64,000 nt of DNA from Atherix ibis (taxonomy: Eukaryota; Arthropoda; Insecta; Diptera; Athericidae). Under the pieces are notes generated by a model, which was not told the DNA's origin, searched no databases, and was given only the letters and a program-made list of their open reading frames with translations. Position 1 is the stretch's first letter; each line of letters begins with the position of its first letter. This document shows positions 10,866 through 21,389 of this stretch, one piece after another. The translations under genes and the position numbers were made by a program. Location: positions 32,743,667 through 32,807,666 of the forward strand of contig OY282610.1 of the NCBI GenBank assembly GCA_958298945.1. The letters are read 5' to 3'.

Positions 10866-13208
10866 AAGGACTTTTCGTAAACTTTAATGATTCTCGACTC
10901 TTCTTCGGGCATTCACCATGCTTAAAATAAAAAATTTAGTGGCACATGGTTGGCCCGAATTTTGCTGCTCTATTTTGTGTAACGCACCAGAAAAATACAG
11001 CTTCACTTATAACAGTGCCACACAATTACTGGACGAGGTTCAAGAAGGTACTAACTATCAAGCTATAGAAAGAGAAAGTTCGCAATGTTGCCAGATTGCT
11101 CTCAGTGATGCCACATATTGTATCTATTTTTTTTCTTCTAAATAATGCCTTGTCCCAAGTTGCTTATTTTTATCAATCGAACAGAATAATTTTAATTTAT
11201 ATAAATTAATTTAATCGAATTTTTTATTAGTTTGAAAATTTTTCTCCTCATTAAAAGGATAATAAACTAATTTTTCCCTTTTAATATGTTTTTCTGGAAC
11301 GTGAGGACCTTTTCACAAATGTGCTAATTATATTTGTTTCGGTTTTAAGATCTGCTGCAGCTACCGGTTAGTCCGGTCAAGGCCTACTGAATCATAGACC
11401 TCCAGATTTGGATTCGCGCCGCGGTCTACTAGTTCGGCACTCATAGCATGATTTTGGTGTACTTACTAACGCATTTTTCTGGGACTATGGTAAATGTGGC
11501 CACTATAGACTTCCCGGCAGGGATTTTCCTTATCCATACTGATTAAGTTCCCAAACCATTGCAGTCTATGTAACACTACAGGATCTTATGGTTAAATAGA
11601 CTCCTATTATATATAAATTAGGCCATTAACCGGATAAATATGGTACAGAGAAACTCCACTATATCTCTAAGTGCATTTGAAATAAAGATCGCTACGTACT
11701 AGCTACGACTAACATGCTATATATTTCCCTTTTACGATTCCGTTTGGAACATGGGTCACTTTTGACAAATGTTCTAATTACATTTTGTATCAATGCTTTC
11801 GAGCAGTTTGCTATGTTGCCATGCTTTCATCCAGTAGGAGGGGGCAGCCATTATATCCATTTCGGGTTGTTATCTTTGACTATTGGTTTTTCCTTCCGAA
11901 AGTTAGTATTAATATGTCCGTATTTCTGATTACTCGGTGGATTTTTAGGTATTTCCCTGCACGGGATTAGAAAATAAAATGAGCTTTGGGAAAATATCGT
12001 ATGACTATACTTTAGATGAAGTCGAATCCACAACCCCTTAGCTAGTTATCAACTGCCTTACTCTGACGGCCCATTATTTGATTACTGCAATAAAAATTCA
12101 CCAAAATTTAGAAACTATTGAATAAAACACTTTCCAATCTAAAACTAATATAAAAGTAAATATATCCAAAATTTTCAATACAAAATTATTTAAGATATTC
12201 AAAATATGATAGATAGCCTTCAATGGCAAACATTGATTTTGGTAACATGAGAATTTATAGGTTACTGGAGTAAATTGCATGTGCAACCATCGATTTAGTT
12301 TTATTCATTGTCAGTGGCCTCAAACATCCATTCAAATATTCGATTCACAATATCCCCACCGTATCCACATCGCCCACCACAGATGGCATTGATTTGCAAA
12401 CAGACTTTTGTGCTTGTTTTATTTACATTAGACGATTGAAATGATTGGAACGATTGGATTGATAGTACCGATTCTGACAATTGTTACAATTGGAACGATT
12501 CATACACCAATTCAATTCCATTTCTACTTCGGTGATTCAAATAAATCGAATTTGTTAATATTGCACAATCAAATATTCTTGTGAAAATTTTGTTTTTATG
12601 TTGTTTGTTTTTTATTTGTTTTTTTTTCTGGGGGGGGGGGGGTAAGGAGGGGGTCTCCTTATACCAACCAGATAGTAGTAGTGAACAAATGTTATCGGTT
12701 TCCAAAAGAAATAAATTGGAAAAAGATGAGAACAAAATGGAAGGGATGGTGGTTGGGTTGGCGTGTGAGTTAATACGGACAAGGTTAGTGGGCAACATCA
12801 AAAGCCACACCATACTACTATACGATCTATTCTAATAAATCAACTTTGTCTCAAAGGATAAGTTTGAAATTGATTTTGATTGAACTGGATCGATTTTCGA
12901 ATATTTTATTTTATGTTTTAGGCCACATAATACGAGTATTGCCCATTGTTTGTACGCTCGTATGTTTTGTTTGCTCCTCTATTTGACCTGCATATATGTA
13001 TGGTCAACTTAATGTTGATTTTTTCATAAATTTTTCAGTTTCTTACATAAATATAAGAAAGTATGCATATTTACAAGAATATTTTACATATTTTATGAGT
13101 ATTTCTATTTTTTTTTGTTTTTGCATAAGCAAAAAGGCCATTAGATGTTTAATTATCAAATTTGGATTGGAATTTTATTTTAAGTAAAACAATTTTTTTT
13201 TATTATTA
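10866..13208. other. Non-coding stretch with an old direct repeat and a G13 run
   Basis: No named domain was found. A diverged direct repeat links about 11291-11335 (tggaacgtgaggaccttttc...) and 11747-11791 (tggaacatgggtcacttttg...), 456 bp apart, suggesting an unidentified old repeat. A run of 13 G at 12630-12642 follows a T run, then gtaaggaggggg. The open frame 10918-11145 resembles nothing I know and starts next to a mariner relic. Confidence 0.5.
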
Positions 13209-13210
13209 TA

Positions 13211-14494
13211 TAAGGTGAGTAAAAAGGCGTTCATTATTTTTGCATTAAATGAAAGGTTTTATTTAGCACAGATAGAATGATACGATTTAGGTCAAATAAC
13301 TTGTTGCCATTTTGGAGGTAATTTCATAATGCCTCTCACATAGAAACCCTCGTCCCTATTGGCAAAAAACTGGGACAGTCGATTTTCACAATCTTCTCTT
13401 GAGGCGAATTTTTCACCTGCAAAATCATTCGTCATAGACAGGAAGAGGTGGTAATCACTTGGTGCCAGGTCCGGAATATAAGGTGGATGCATAAGAACAT
13501 CCCAACCAAGGCCCCGGACCTTCTGGCGAGTCACTATAGATGTATGCGGCCTGGCGTTGTCCTGATGGAACACAATTCCTCTTCTATTGGCCAAAGCTGG
13601 CCGCTTCTGGGCGATTGCTTCTTTCAGACGGTCCAATTGTTGACAATATAGGTTCGAATTAAGAGTTCGGCCGTAGGGGAGCAGCTCATAGTAGATGATT
13701 CCCTGCCAGTCCCACCAAACACACAGCAAAACCTTCCTGGCTGTCAATCCTGGCTTGATCACAGTTTACGCCGGGTGACCGCGATTTGACCACGACCGTT
13801 GTCGCTTGATGTTGTCGTAAGTGACCGACTTTTCATCACCAGTAACCATTCGGTTCAGAAATGGGTCGATATTGTTACGATTCAGCAGCGATTCGCAGAT
13901 GGAAATTCGGTCCATGAGGTTTCTTTGCGATAACTTGTGTGGCACCCATACATCGAGCTTTTTTTTGTATCCAGCCTTATTTAAGTGGTTCCAAACGGTT
14001 TTTTGTGCAATGTTTAGCTCATGGGCAATCGAAACAGTGCTTACGTGACGGTCGGACTCGACGATTTCCATTATTTTATCGACATTTTCGACAATTGGCC
14101 TTCCAGAGCGTGGTGCATCTTTGACATCAAAATTATCGGAACGGAATCGACGAAACCAAAATTGCACGTAATTGACTGTGACAGTATCAGGACCATAAGC
14201 ATTATTCACATTTTCAGCTGCCTGGCTTGCGTTTTCGTCTTTATTGAAGAAAAACTGTAAAATATGGCGTATTTTCTCTTTGTTGGTGTCCATCTTTGAC
14301 GCGTGCTAAAAAAATACTAAGTCAAGTAATCACAAAACTGTATGAAAAGTTTTTTAGTACAAAAAAAAAAACCTTTTCATACGTTTTAGTTCTAACGCCA
14401 TCTAGTGCAACCCGATCGCACTTTTACAACGGGAGATACAGCCTCCTAAAGCCATCTATTGGCAAAATAATGGATGACTTTTTATAACACCTAA
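13211..14494 (-). mobile_element. Full-length mariner, minus strand, TA-flanked
   Basis: Ends at 13211 (taaggtgagtaaaaaggcgt) and 14494 (inward on the minus strand ttaggtgttataaaaagtca) are diverged inverted repeats of about 28 bp, both flanked by TA (13209-13210, 14495-14496). The length of 1284 bp is typical. The protein motifs fit the insect group often called mellifera; I hold the subfamily name loosely. It is one of the best-preserved elements in the window. Confidence 0.88.
13292..14293 (-). pseudogene. Mariner transposase with a single nonsense codon
   Basis: DD34D transposase starting at ATG 14293 (MDTNKEKIRHILQFFFNKDE). It has the N-terminal HTH with QFWFRRFRSDNFDVKDAPRS, a second HTH (VSTVSIAHELNIAQKTVWNH), the WVPHKLS linker, VTGDEKSVTYDN (first Asp), HQDNARPHTS (second Asp) and HPPYIPDLAPSDYHLFLSM (third Asp, 34 residues after the second). 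One in-frame TAA at 13766-13768 (codon 176) replaces what is Gln in relatives; otherwise the frame stays open to TGA 13292-13294, just short of the family's usual C-terminus. GDEKSV has Ser where Trp is usual. All three catalytic Asp are kept. Inactive as it stands, but a young copy by decay state. Confidence 0.9.
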
Positions 14495-14496
14495 TA

Positions 14497-15335
14497 TAAT
14501 TTGATTTTACCTTTTATTTGTTTTAAGAAACTTTGTAAACTCTCCGTGAATTTCATGTCTGCTGAACAGTCGGTGGAATATAAAAAAAAAACCTACAAAT
14601 TATTTTGGATTTGTAGGTTTTTTGATATTCCTCCGAATGTCTATTATAATTTTGCTACTAATACATATTATTAATTATAGATCCAAAATAGATTGAAAAG
14701 AAGAGAAATTGCAGTAACGCTGATATTAATGTACACTTTACAACTGATATCTTAGGAACTTATACTATTAACTGGGGTTAAAATTCAATTAATTTTTTTG
14801 GTGACATTTGACGATGGGTAAAACATAATCAGTAGACATTTTTAGATTTTTGCAATTAAAAATGAAAATATATTGTAGAATTGTAATCAATATTTCTATT
14901 TCTGATCAACAATGTTTTATTCCTATTCCTTCTTTTTGAGTAAAAATTGCGGAATAAGGGATTATCTTAATTAGGAATAAGGGATGAGTAGTTCCATAAA
15001 TTATTATTAATATATTATGCTTTAACAAATTTGTACTCTTATAGTAGGTAGGTTTATTTTTTTGAAAAAATCTTCAACAATATAGTTGATAAAAGCATAT
15101 TCTCTAGAAGACAAATAAAAACAACAAAATAATTAAAAATATCCCCTTTTCTATGCACAATTAAAAAAAACATCTTGCCTTTTATAAGGACTCTTTTAAT
15201 AGCTTCCGAAACATATTGCAAAATTATATTTATTAGTAAATATAAACATAGTTTTTATATATTTTATTTAAATTTCTACTGTATTTATTAAATTTAGTTT
15301 TTAATTGACTAAATATTAGATATTAATGCTATATA
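14497..15335. other. Non-coding A/T-rich stretch with a hairpin
   Basis: Apart from the hairpin at 14571-14635 listed separately, I see only A/T-rich sequence with no coding motif. Confidence 0.55.
14571..14635. repeat. Hairpin: near-perfect inverted repeat, 8-bp loop
   Basis: The inner arms aaaaaacctacaaat (14586-14600) and its complement (14609-14623) pair perfectly around the loop tattttgg. The arms extend outward through ggaatat and cgg with one mismatch and a small A-run length difference, to about 14571 and 14635. It is not at the end of any recognised element. It could be a small fold-back element or a structured transcript. Confidence 0.8.
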
Positions 15336-15600
15336 TCAAAGATTTTATTTATTTCAACATTAATATTTGGAACATTAATTATAATTTCATCAAACTCTAA
15401 CAGCTTGAATAGGATTAGAATTTAATTTATTATCATTTATTCCTCTAATAAATGATAAAAATATTTTTATACCTTCAGAAGCATCTTAAAAATATTTTTT
15501 AATCTTTAATCTAATTAGCTTCAATAATTTTATAATTTTCATTTATTATTTCAATAATTAATTTTAATTTTAGTTTTCCATTTTATTTTAATAATTTATT
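15336..15600 (+). pseudogene. ND2: Nuclear copy of mitochondrial ND2 (numt), 5' part
   Basis: Matches the start of insect mitochondrial NADH dehydrogenase subunit 2, an inner-membrane complex I subunit. With the invertebrate mitochondrial code it reads FISTLIFGTLIMISSNS, then after a small deletion AWMGLE-like and LLSFIPLMN, then PSEAS.KYFL and a decayed A-rich membrane tail. Diagnostic DNA stretches are gcttgaataggattagaa at about 15402, ttatcatttattcct at 15430 and tcagaagcatctt at about 15476. A dropped base near 15488 and others break the frame. There is no flanking tRNA. A nuclear transfer explains it; it has the composition of mitochondrial third positions. It is not a functional gene. 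Confidence 0.82.
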
Positions 15601-15694
15601 ATTATACCGAATAAAAAGAAAAGACCATCGTTGAAAAGAAAATGTATATCCCTTCAAAACGATAATTTATACCCCTTGAAAGTAAAGGGGTTAT

Positions 15695-16295
15695 AATAAA
15701 TTATAAGGGTGGGTTATAACTCGATGAAGGGGCCCTCGTATTTTACACAGACGGATCTAAAATGTATAAGGGTATTAGAGTATATGTACTTTCAAGCGAA
15801 AATACATACATTCCATAGAAGTTTTCGCTTGAAAAAGTATCAGATCTACATTATGTCAGATAGTGAAACTGCATTGAAAGCTCCTATCTCGTCTGATGTT
15901 CCATCCAACCTTGTTTGGGATATTCTCATACTCCTAAATCAACTAGCTTCAAGCAATAATGTAACTTTAATATGAGTACCGGTTCATGAGAGTATTGAGG
16001 GCATCTAACTAGCAGACGAACATGCCAAAAGCGGGACAAACACTCTGTTCATTGATCCAAAACCTTTCAGTGGCAATCCTAAGAGCCACCTAGGGTTCAT
16101 TAGCGAGTCCTGGGAACGCAAGCTTAAAAACTCACACTGCTTTAGACCTAAGGATATTTACCGACCTACTTTCTAGATAATGTCTCTTCAAATATCATCT
16201 GAAGACCATAAAACTTCGGAGCACCTACTCTGCGATTGCAAGGTTATTGCCCGCTAGAGATTTCATTATCTTGAAGAAACCAAAATGAAAAAACC
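15695..16295 (+). pseudogene. Non-LTR retrotransposon RNase H domain, decayed
   Basis: RNase H degrades the RNA strand of RNA/DNA hybrids and sits at the C-terminus of ORF2 in I/LOA-type elements. VFYTDGSKM (about 15739-15765) carries the first catalytic Asp. FQAKIHTF (about 15792) is a degenerate version of the Glu-bearing FQAE motif, with Lys-Ile after it. IYIMSDSETALKAPISSD (about 15846-15899) carries the SDS Asp. LNQLASSNNVTLI leads to VPVHESIEGI and ADEHAKSG, matching WVPGH.GI.GNE.ADE.A. CDCKVIARxRFHYL (about 16235-16275) matches the final Cys-rich tail. One small frame change and stops are present. Clade naming is tentative. Confidence 0.75.
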
Positions 16296-16299
16296 AAAA

Positions 16300-16770
16300 A
16301 CTTCGCTTTTAATGCCGTTAAAAAAACATGAAAAAGTTAATTTTTTAAATTTGATATCTACAACTTTATATACATTTTAACAAGGGGATCTTATGACAAG
16401 ACACTTCAATAAACCATCGGTGTTACTCTACCTAACGACTCATCAATTTATCTTTAAACGTCGATTAGTGTTTATAAGAGACGTAACAAAGGAGAGTTTT
16501 GTAATAAAAGGATTATTATGGTAGTATAATTGGGAGTGAAAATTTTTATAATGACAAACAACAATTTTTTGAAGGACTTTGGATTGAAGGGAAAGTTTAG
16601 TAGAACGTCTCAGTTCAATTCCGTAAGTCCAGATCGGTTTTAAAATCGTGTTGTAAATTAAAAGTTTGTTTTTTAATGTCAGATTTGATCTATTGTATAG
16701 TAGACTAAGTAGTAAATGATAATATCTGCAAAGTACAAGTTTTTTTAATATCGCAGGAAGATTAAAAATA
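16300..16770. other. Unassigned sequence between two retrotransposon relics
   Basis: A/T-rich, with no motif recognised. It may be 3' UTR of the RNase H-bearing relic to its left; I found no poly-A boundary. Confidence 0.4.
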
Positions 16771-16774
16771 CTAA

Positions 16775-17130
16775 GTATTACAGGCCGCGTACTTTGTTTT
16801 TAGGTGGAATGATGTTACCATGAACACACTTCTGCTTATTCACTTTCTCTCTCCACCTCTTAAACCAGTTTGGACGATTTTTTTATATGTGATTATAGGA
16901 TTCATGAAGCTATTTGTATATTGTTGTGGGATGTAAGAATAATGATATCATCCGCAAATGTATAAATATTGTGTAAAGAGTGGGCCAAGCATGCTGCCTT
17001 GAGGGACACCAGATATAACAGCGTATATTTTAGAATTTTCTCTATTAACAGCTCTATGGAAGTGACTTTGGAAGAGATATAATTTCCAAATAAGATATTA
17101 TAAAATGGAAGAAGCTCTTGAATTTTCAGA
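16775..17130 (-). pseudogene. Jockey-type reverse transcriptase relic, minus strand
   Basis: On the minus strand: FQSHFHRAVNRENSKIYAVI leads into SGVPQGSMLGPLF (motif B, about 17017-16979), then after a small deletion NIYTFADDIIILTSHNN with FADD at 16958-16947 (motif C). NWFKRWREKVNKQKCVHGNI near 16880-16820 leads to IIPPKNKVRGL. The last block matches the WFKRWR.KVNEQK...VRYLGL segment of the copies at 8700-10485 and 21390-22885, with an internal deletion. Disrupted between motifs B and C, so dead. Confidence 0.75.
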
Positions 17131-17283
17131 GCAGTTCATGGTCCAAAAGTAAAAATTTAAATGAAGTTATTTTTACAAAAATGTTTTTAAATCATTATTA
17201 AATTATATTTGATCCAATAAAGTAGATTCTTTTGAAAATACAATAAAAATAAGATAATAGGAACAACTAAAATTTTCTAAATC

Positions 17284-18570
17284 CGAGGGTCGTTCAATGA
17301 GTCCTTAGAAAAAGATGGAAAAAAACTGTTTTTAAAAAAAAAAATTTAATCGACATAATCTCCTTTTAGCTCTATACACTTTTTCAACCGTTTTTCCAAA
17401 ATTTTTATCCCGTCTAAAAAATAGGATTTCGGAAGTTCTGCAAAATACTCATCCGTTTGAGCAATGACGTCCTCGTTGGAAGTGAACCGTCGTCCGCCAA
17501 GCCATTTCTTCAGATTGGGGGAAAGAAAATAGTCACTCGGGGCCAAATCTGGTGAATAAGCGGGATGCTGCAACAATTCCATTCTCAATTCCACTATTTT
17601 GGCCATGGAAACAGCGCAGGTGTGCACACGCGCATTGTCCTGATGCAAGAGGATTTTTTTCTTCTTCAGATGGGGGCGTTTCTCTTTGATTTCCTCGCTC
17701 AACCGTTGCAATAACGACGCGTAATACGCTCCTGTTATTGTTTTTCCTGTTTTCAAGTAGTCGATAAAAATGATACCCTGCGAATCCCAAAAGACCGTGG
17801 CCATCATCTTGCCGGCCGATGGCACAGTTTTTGCCTTCTTCGGAGCCCTTTCACCCTTGAAAATCCACTGTGATGACTCTCTTCGTTTCTGGAGTGTAGT
17901 AGTGTATCCAGGTTTCGTCCACAGTGACATATCGACGAAGGAATTCGGCAGGATTGCGATGAAAGAGTGCCAACATAGCCTCAGAGTCCACTACACGATT
18001 GCGCTTATTCTCCTCTGAGAGCAAACGCGGCACCCATCTTGCCGAAATTTTTTTCACAGACAATTTTTCATGCAAAATTGAAGCGACTGTACCTTGTGAT
18101 ATGCCCGTGGCCTCAACTTATTCGCGCACTTTAATTCGCCGATCGTTCAAAATCAGATCGTGGATTTTGTCGATGATTTCAGGAGTAGACACCTCAACTG
18201 AGCGTCCTGAACGATGTTCATCTTTTGTGGATGAACGGCCACGTTTAAATTCATTCACCCAATTGTAAACCGTCGCAAACACAGGTGCAGATGTGCCATG
18301 AACTGCATCCAACTCGGCTTTGATTTCTTTCGGGCTTATGCCTTTCAAATGGAGATGTTTGATGACAGCCCTAAACTCGCTTTTTTCCATTGTTATGCAC
18401 AAATAAATGTCGTTAACTTTAATCGACGATAGAAATTGACCTACGCTATGGATCGAGCTGAAATTTTGACAGCTTTCCTGTCGATAATGCTACTTACAAA
18501 AAAAAATATCTTTACCGACACTACGAGCGCAATTGCTTGGATTTTCTAAGGACTTATTGAACGACCCTCA
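17284..18570 (-). mobile_element. Irritans-type mariner copy A, minus strand
   Basis: First of five copies in the window sharing the end cgagggtcgttcaataagtc. Here the left end at 17284 carries one change (caatgagtc) and the right end at 18570 reads inward tgagggtcgttcaataagtc. TA follows at 18571-18572; the left TA has mutated to TC. Full length, 1287 bp. It shares a T-to-C change (DYFLS for DYFLF) with copy E at 62490. Confidence 0.9.
17346..18390 (-). pseudogene. Irritans-type mariner transposase, copy A (stop plus frameshift)
   Basis: From ATG 18390 (MEKSEFRAVIKHLHLKGISP) the HTH region continues to NWVNEFKRGRSSTKDEHRSG and DRRIKVRE. TAA at 18118-18120 then replaces a Leu codon. The frame stays open through GISQGTVASILHEKLSVKK, ARWVPRLLSEENKRN and VTVDETWIHYYTPETKR (first catalytic Asp), until a 2-bp deletion near 17880 shifts it. 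It resumes as SSQWIFKGERAPKKAKTVPS, ILLHQDNARVHT (second Asp) and YSPDLAPSDYFLSPNLKKWL (third Asp), ending DYVD at 17349. Catalytic aspartates are intact but no continuous product is possible. Confidence 0.9.
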
Positions 18571-18572
18571 TA

Positions 18573-20097
18573 ATCACCTAAGTATAATGAAAGAGGATTT
18601 TTTTGATAAATATGTATATATATAGAAGTAAATTAGGGTAACCCATGAATCAAAATAATTATCCACATAAGTGACAATAATTTCGCCCGACCATCCTTCA
18701 ATAAATCGAATGAAAAATCAGTTTATTCAGAACAAAAATTATACAAATTCTATACGCGTAAATGAAATATGGTCTTATTATAAGGATATTCAAACATCAG
18801 TAATAATATTTCTATTAGTATGTATACAGTTTTGTAGAATATATTCAATTAAATGAGCAATTTTCATACAAATTGTCCTGATATATCATCTTGACTATCA
18901 CCTTTATCTTAAGGTAGGCAACTTAATTATTTGATATATTGGAATAACAGTAAGGACATCGAAAAGTTTTTGGGATGATAATATAATATTTTTAGGTAAA
19001 ATTTTTGCACACGCGTGTCTAATCCTTACCTCCTTTGTACGACTACATAAACTCGTACGTATACCGAAGTAATAATACGTGGTATGATTATGAATCGATA
19101 TCCAAGCATTTCCAAGTATTTGAGTAGAGGATTAACGTGAACAAAGACAAGGTAGTTGATATAGACTTCGTAATCCCTTAAATCAACAGAAATCCGATAC
19201 ATAAAGGTAGCTGCCAAATATCAAATATTCTATCAGAATTTTGTTTTTCATATTCGTACACGAACAAAACATTATTAATAAGGAATTCTTGTCAGAAATC
19301 AAAAGAATTAAATGTGAATGAATTGAAACGACTATTTTTATAAGAGTACATTTATTATATAAAAGTTTCTTTATTATTATGAAGGTCAGAAAATGCATTT
19401 TTCAAGTCATCATTTTCAATTAGTATTACAATTATAAAACTCGTCTTAGATTTGATGCGATGTGAAATGTTCTCGTATATTAATAGAAGGTGAACATTGT
19501 TTAGAGAGCAAATCTAAAAAATTATTAGAAATTATTAATTTTATTATTAATAATCCTCCCAATAAAAACATTACTGGACTTTTTATCCTTAATACACTTA
19601 CCTCGTTCCGCGCGGGTGATGATTACAATACCAAACACCCTCAATAAGGTTGCTGCGTTGCTTACCCTTGCGAAAAGATTTTTCAAAACGACCAGATATC
19701 CTCGATTACTTTATTAGCACTCCTTCAATTACCATGAATTCTAGGATTGAAACTTCTTCCGATTAAAACTCTGATCATAGTCCTCTTCTTCTTACCCTTA
19801 ATTCTAAGCCAATCTTAAGGACTTTTCAACCTAGGCTCATAAATGGCAAAATAGATTGGAACAATTTAGAAGTAAATTAGACCAACATATTGACTTAAAA
19901 CGAATGCTAATAGCAGTAAACGACATTAATGATGCTGTAAAGACCTCACTATATATATAAAACCTACAATCACAATCGATCACTTCTCTTACAATACGAC
20001 ACAACCACAATAACAAAATTTACCAATTAAAATAAGTACATTAATTAATGAAAAAAGAAAAATTATAACGCACCAGCAACGCTTACGAATGCCTAGC
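18573..20097. other. Non-coding A/T-rich stretch
   Basis: No motif was recognised. Open frames at 18671-18856, 19026-19217, 19183-19398 and 19462-19647 are short and lack family signals. About 19730-19900 is slightly richer in C and could be decayed coding sequence, but I cannot place it. Confidence 0.5.
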
Positions 20098-20101
20098 TAT
20101 A

Positions 20102-21195
20102 GGGTGGTCCATCTAGCGGTTCCATTTTGAACTACTTTTTATTTGAAGTACTAGAGTGTTAAATGTCAACACGAACTGAAGAAAAATGGGAAATATTGCT
20201 AACTTACTTCCAAAGTGGTGAGTCTTCAACCCAAACTGTGAGAAATTAAAAAAAAAAATGAGTAAAGATCGAATGCCATCACGTGAATTTGTGGGCAAAG
20301 TTTAATTATTCTGTGTTGAGAATTTTGCACAATTAGTCTCGCACTTCTCTGTTGAGAATTTTACACAAAGACCTTGGTATGAAAGCTTACAAAGTTTAAT
20401 TAGTCCAACAACTAAAGCCGCATTACCATCCGATGCGTTTTCGGTTTGCCCAATGGGCTCAAGATCAATTGGCCGAAGATGAGCATTTTTATCGAAAAAT
20501 CAACTTTTCGGATGAGGCCCATTTTCACCTCAGTGAATATGTCAACAAACAAAATTGTCGTATCTGGGGCTCAGAAAATCCATACCTCACCATGGAAAAG
20601 CCAATGCATCCACAATGAGTCACGGTTTGGTGCGGATTTTGGAGTGGAGGCATCATAGGCCCGTTTTTCTTCGAAAACGATAAAGGAGCTGCCGTTACGG
20701 TCAATAGTGAGCGCTATCGTGTCATGCTTAACGAATTTTTGTTTTCAAAAGTTGAAGAGAATGGCATGGACGACATTTGATTTCAACAGGATGGGGCCAC
20801 TTGTCACACAGCCAACGTAACAATCCAACTTTTGAGCACTGCTTTCGAAAACCGAAAATCAGTCGAAATTCTTATGTCAATTGGCCGCTTCGGAGCTGTG
20901 ATTTGAGCCCGTTGGATTATTTTCTGTGGGGAGCCGTTTAGGATAAATGTTACGCAAGCCATCTAGAGATAATTGAGGCCTTGAAACACGAAATCAAAGT
21001 TGCCATTGAAGAGATACAGGGCCGGACAATCGAAAATGTACTAAAAAATTGGGTCGAGCTAATGGGGTACTGTAAGACCAGCCGTGACAGTCATTTAAAT
21101 GATGTATTTCATTCTTTAATTTCAAGGTTCAATCTTTCTAATAAAATCGGAAATTTGAAAAAATATCCACTAGTTTTTTTTTTAAAGTTACACCC
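20102..21195 (+). mobile_element. DD41D-type (rosa-like) mariner relative with short TIRs
   Basis: Best-delimited copy of this family. It is bounded by tatagggtg at about 20098-20106 and caccctata at about 21191-21199, with TATA at both ends giving a TA target duplication. TIRs are short: the match fades after about 9 bp. Length is about 1.09 kb. Other relics of the family lie at 10-1015, 3235-3995, 29270-29800, 31690-31960, 49590-51900 and 58510-58720. Confidence 0.75.
20163..21120 (+). pseudogene. DD41D-type transposase, several lesions
   Basis: Starts MSTRTEEKWEILLTYFQSGE at 20163 and breaks at a stop near 20248. Part of the HTH region is lost around 20300-20390, where ttgagaattttgcac and ttgagaattttacac lie 37 bp apart. 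MRFRFAQWAQDQLAEDEHFY (from 20433) leads to FSDEAHFHLSEYVNKQNCRI with the first Asp, then a TGA at about 20616. VTVWCGFWSGGIIGPFFFEN, FQQDGATCHTANVTIQ (second Asp, about 20781) and, after a frame change near 20845, WPLRSCDLSPLDYFLWG follow. Allowing for that one frame change I count about 41 residues from the QQD Asp to the LDYF Asp, hence the DD41D call. The C-terminal VLKNWVELMGYCKTSR fits the family. Confidence 0.8.
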
Positions 21196-21389
21196 TATAC
21201 AAACAGAAACTTTACCGACTACAACGTGAACTGAATATGGAAATTAGAAAGCACCTATAATGAATGCCATGAAATTTATACAAAGTATTTATTTATGGGA
21301 AACCACTAGACGAATACTCTTGTACAAAATAACATCACCCCCACTGAAATAAAATATCGATAATTGGGCTAAAACAGACAAAGAAAAAG

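Noticed and set aside
10918..11145. 75-codon frame beginning MLKIKNLVAHGWPEF
   Set aside because: No family recognised; adjacent to a mariner relic and without splice or promoter support.
15430..15458. Palindrome ttatcatttatt...aataaatgataa
   Set aside because: Explained by the native ND2 coding sequence in the numt; mitochondrial ND2 has this local symmetry.
17533..17790. 85-codon frame (MGF.G.HFYRLL...) repeated at 23789, 30486 and 43337
   Set aside because: It is an alternate frame of the irritans-type transposase, conserved only because the DNA of the copies is conserved; no start context or independent constraint visible.
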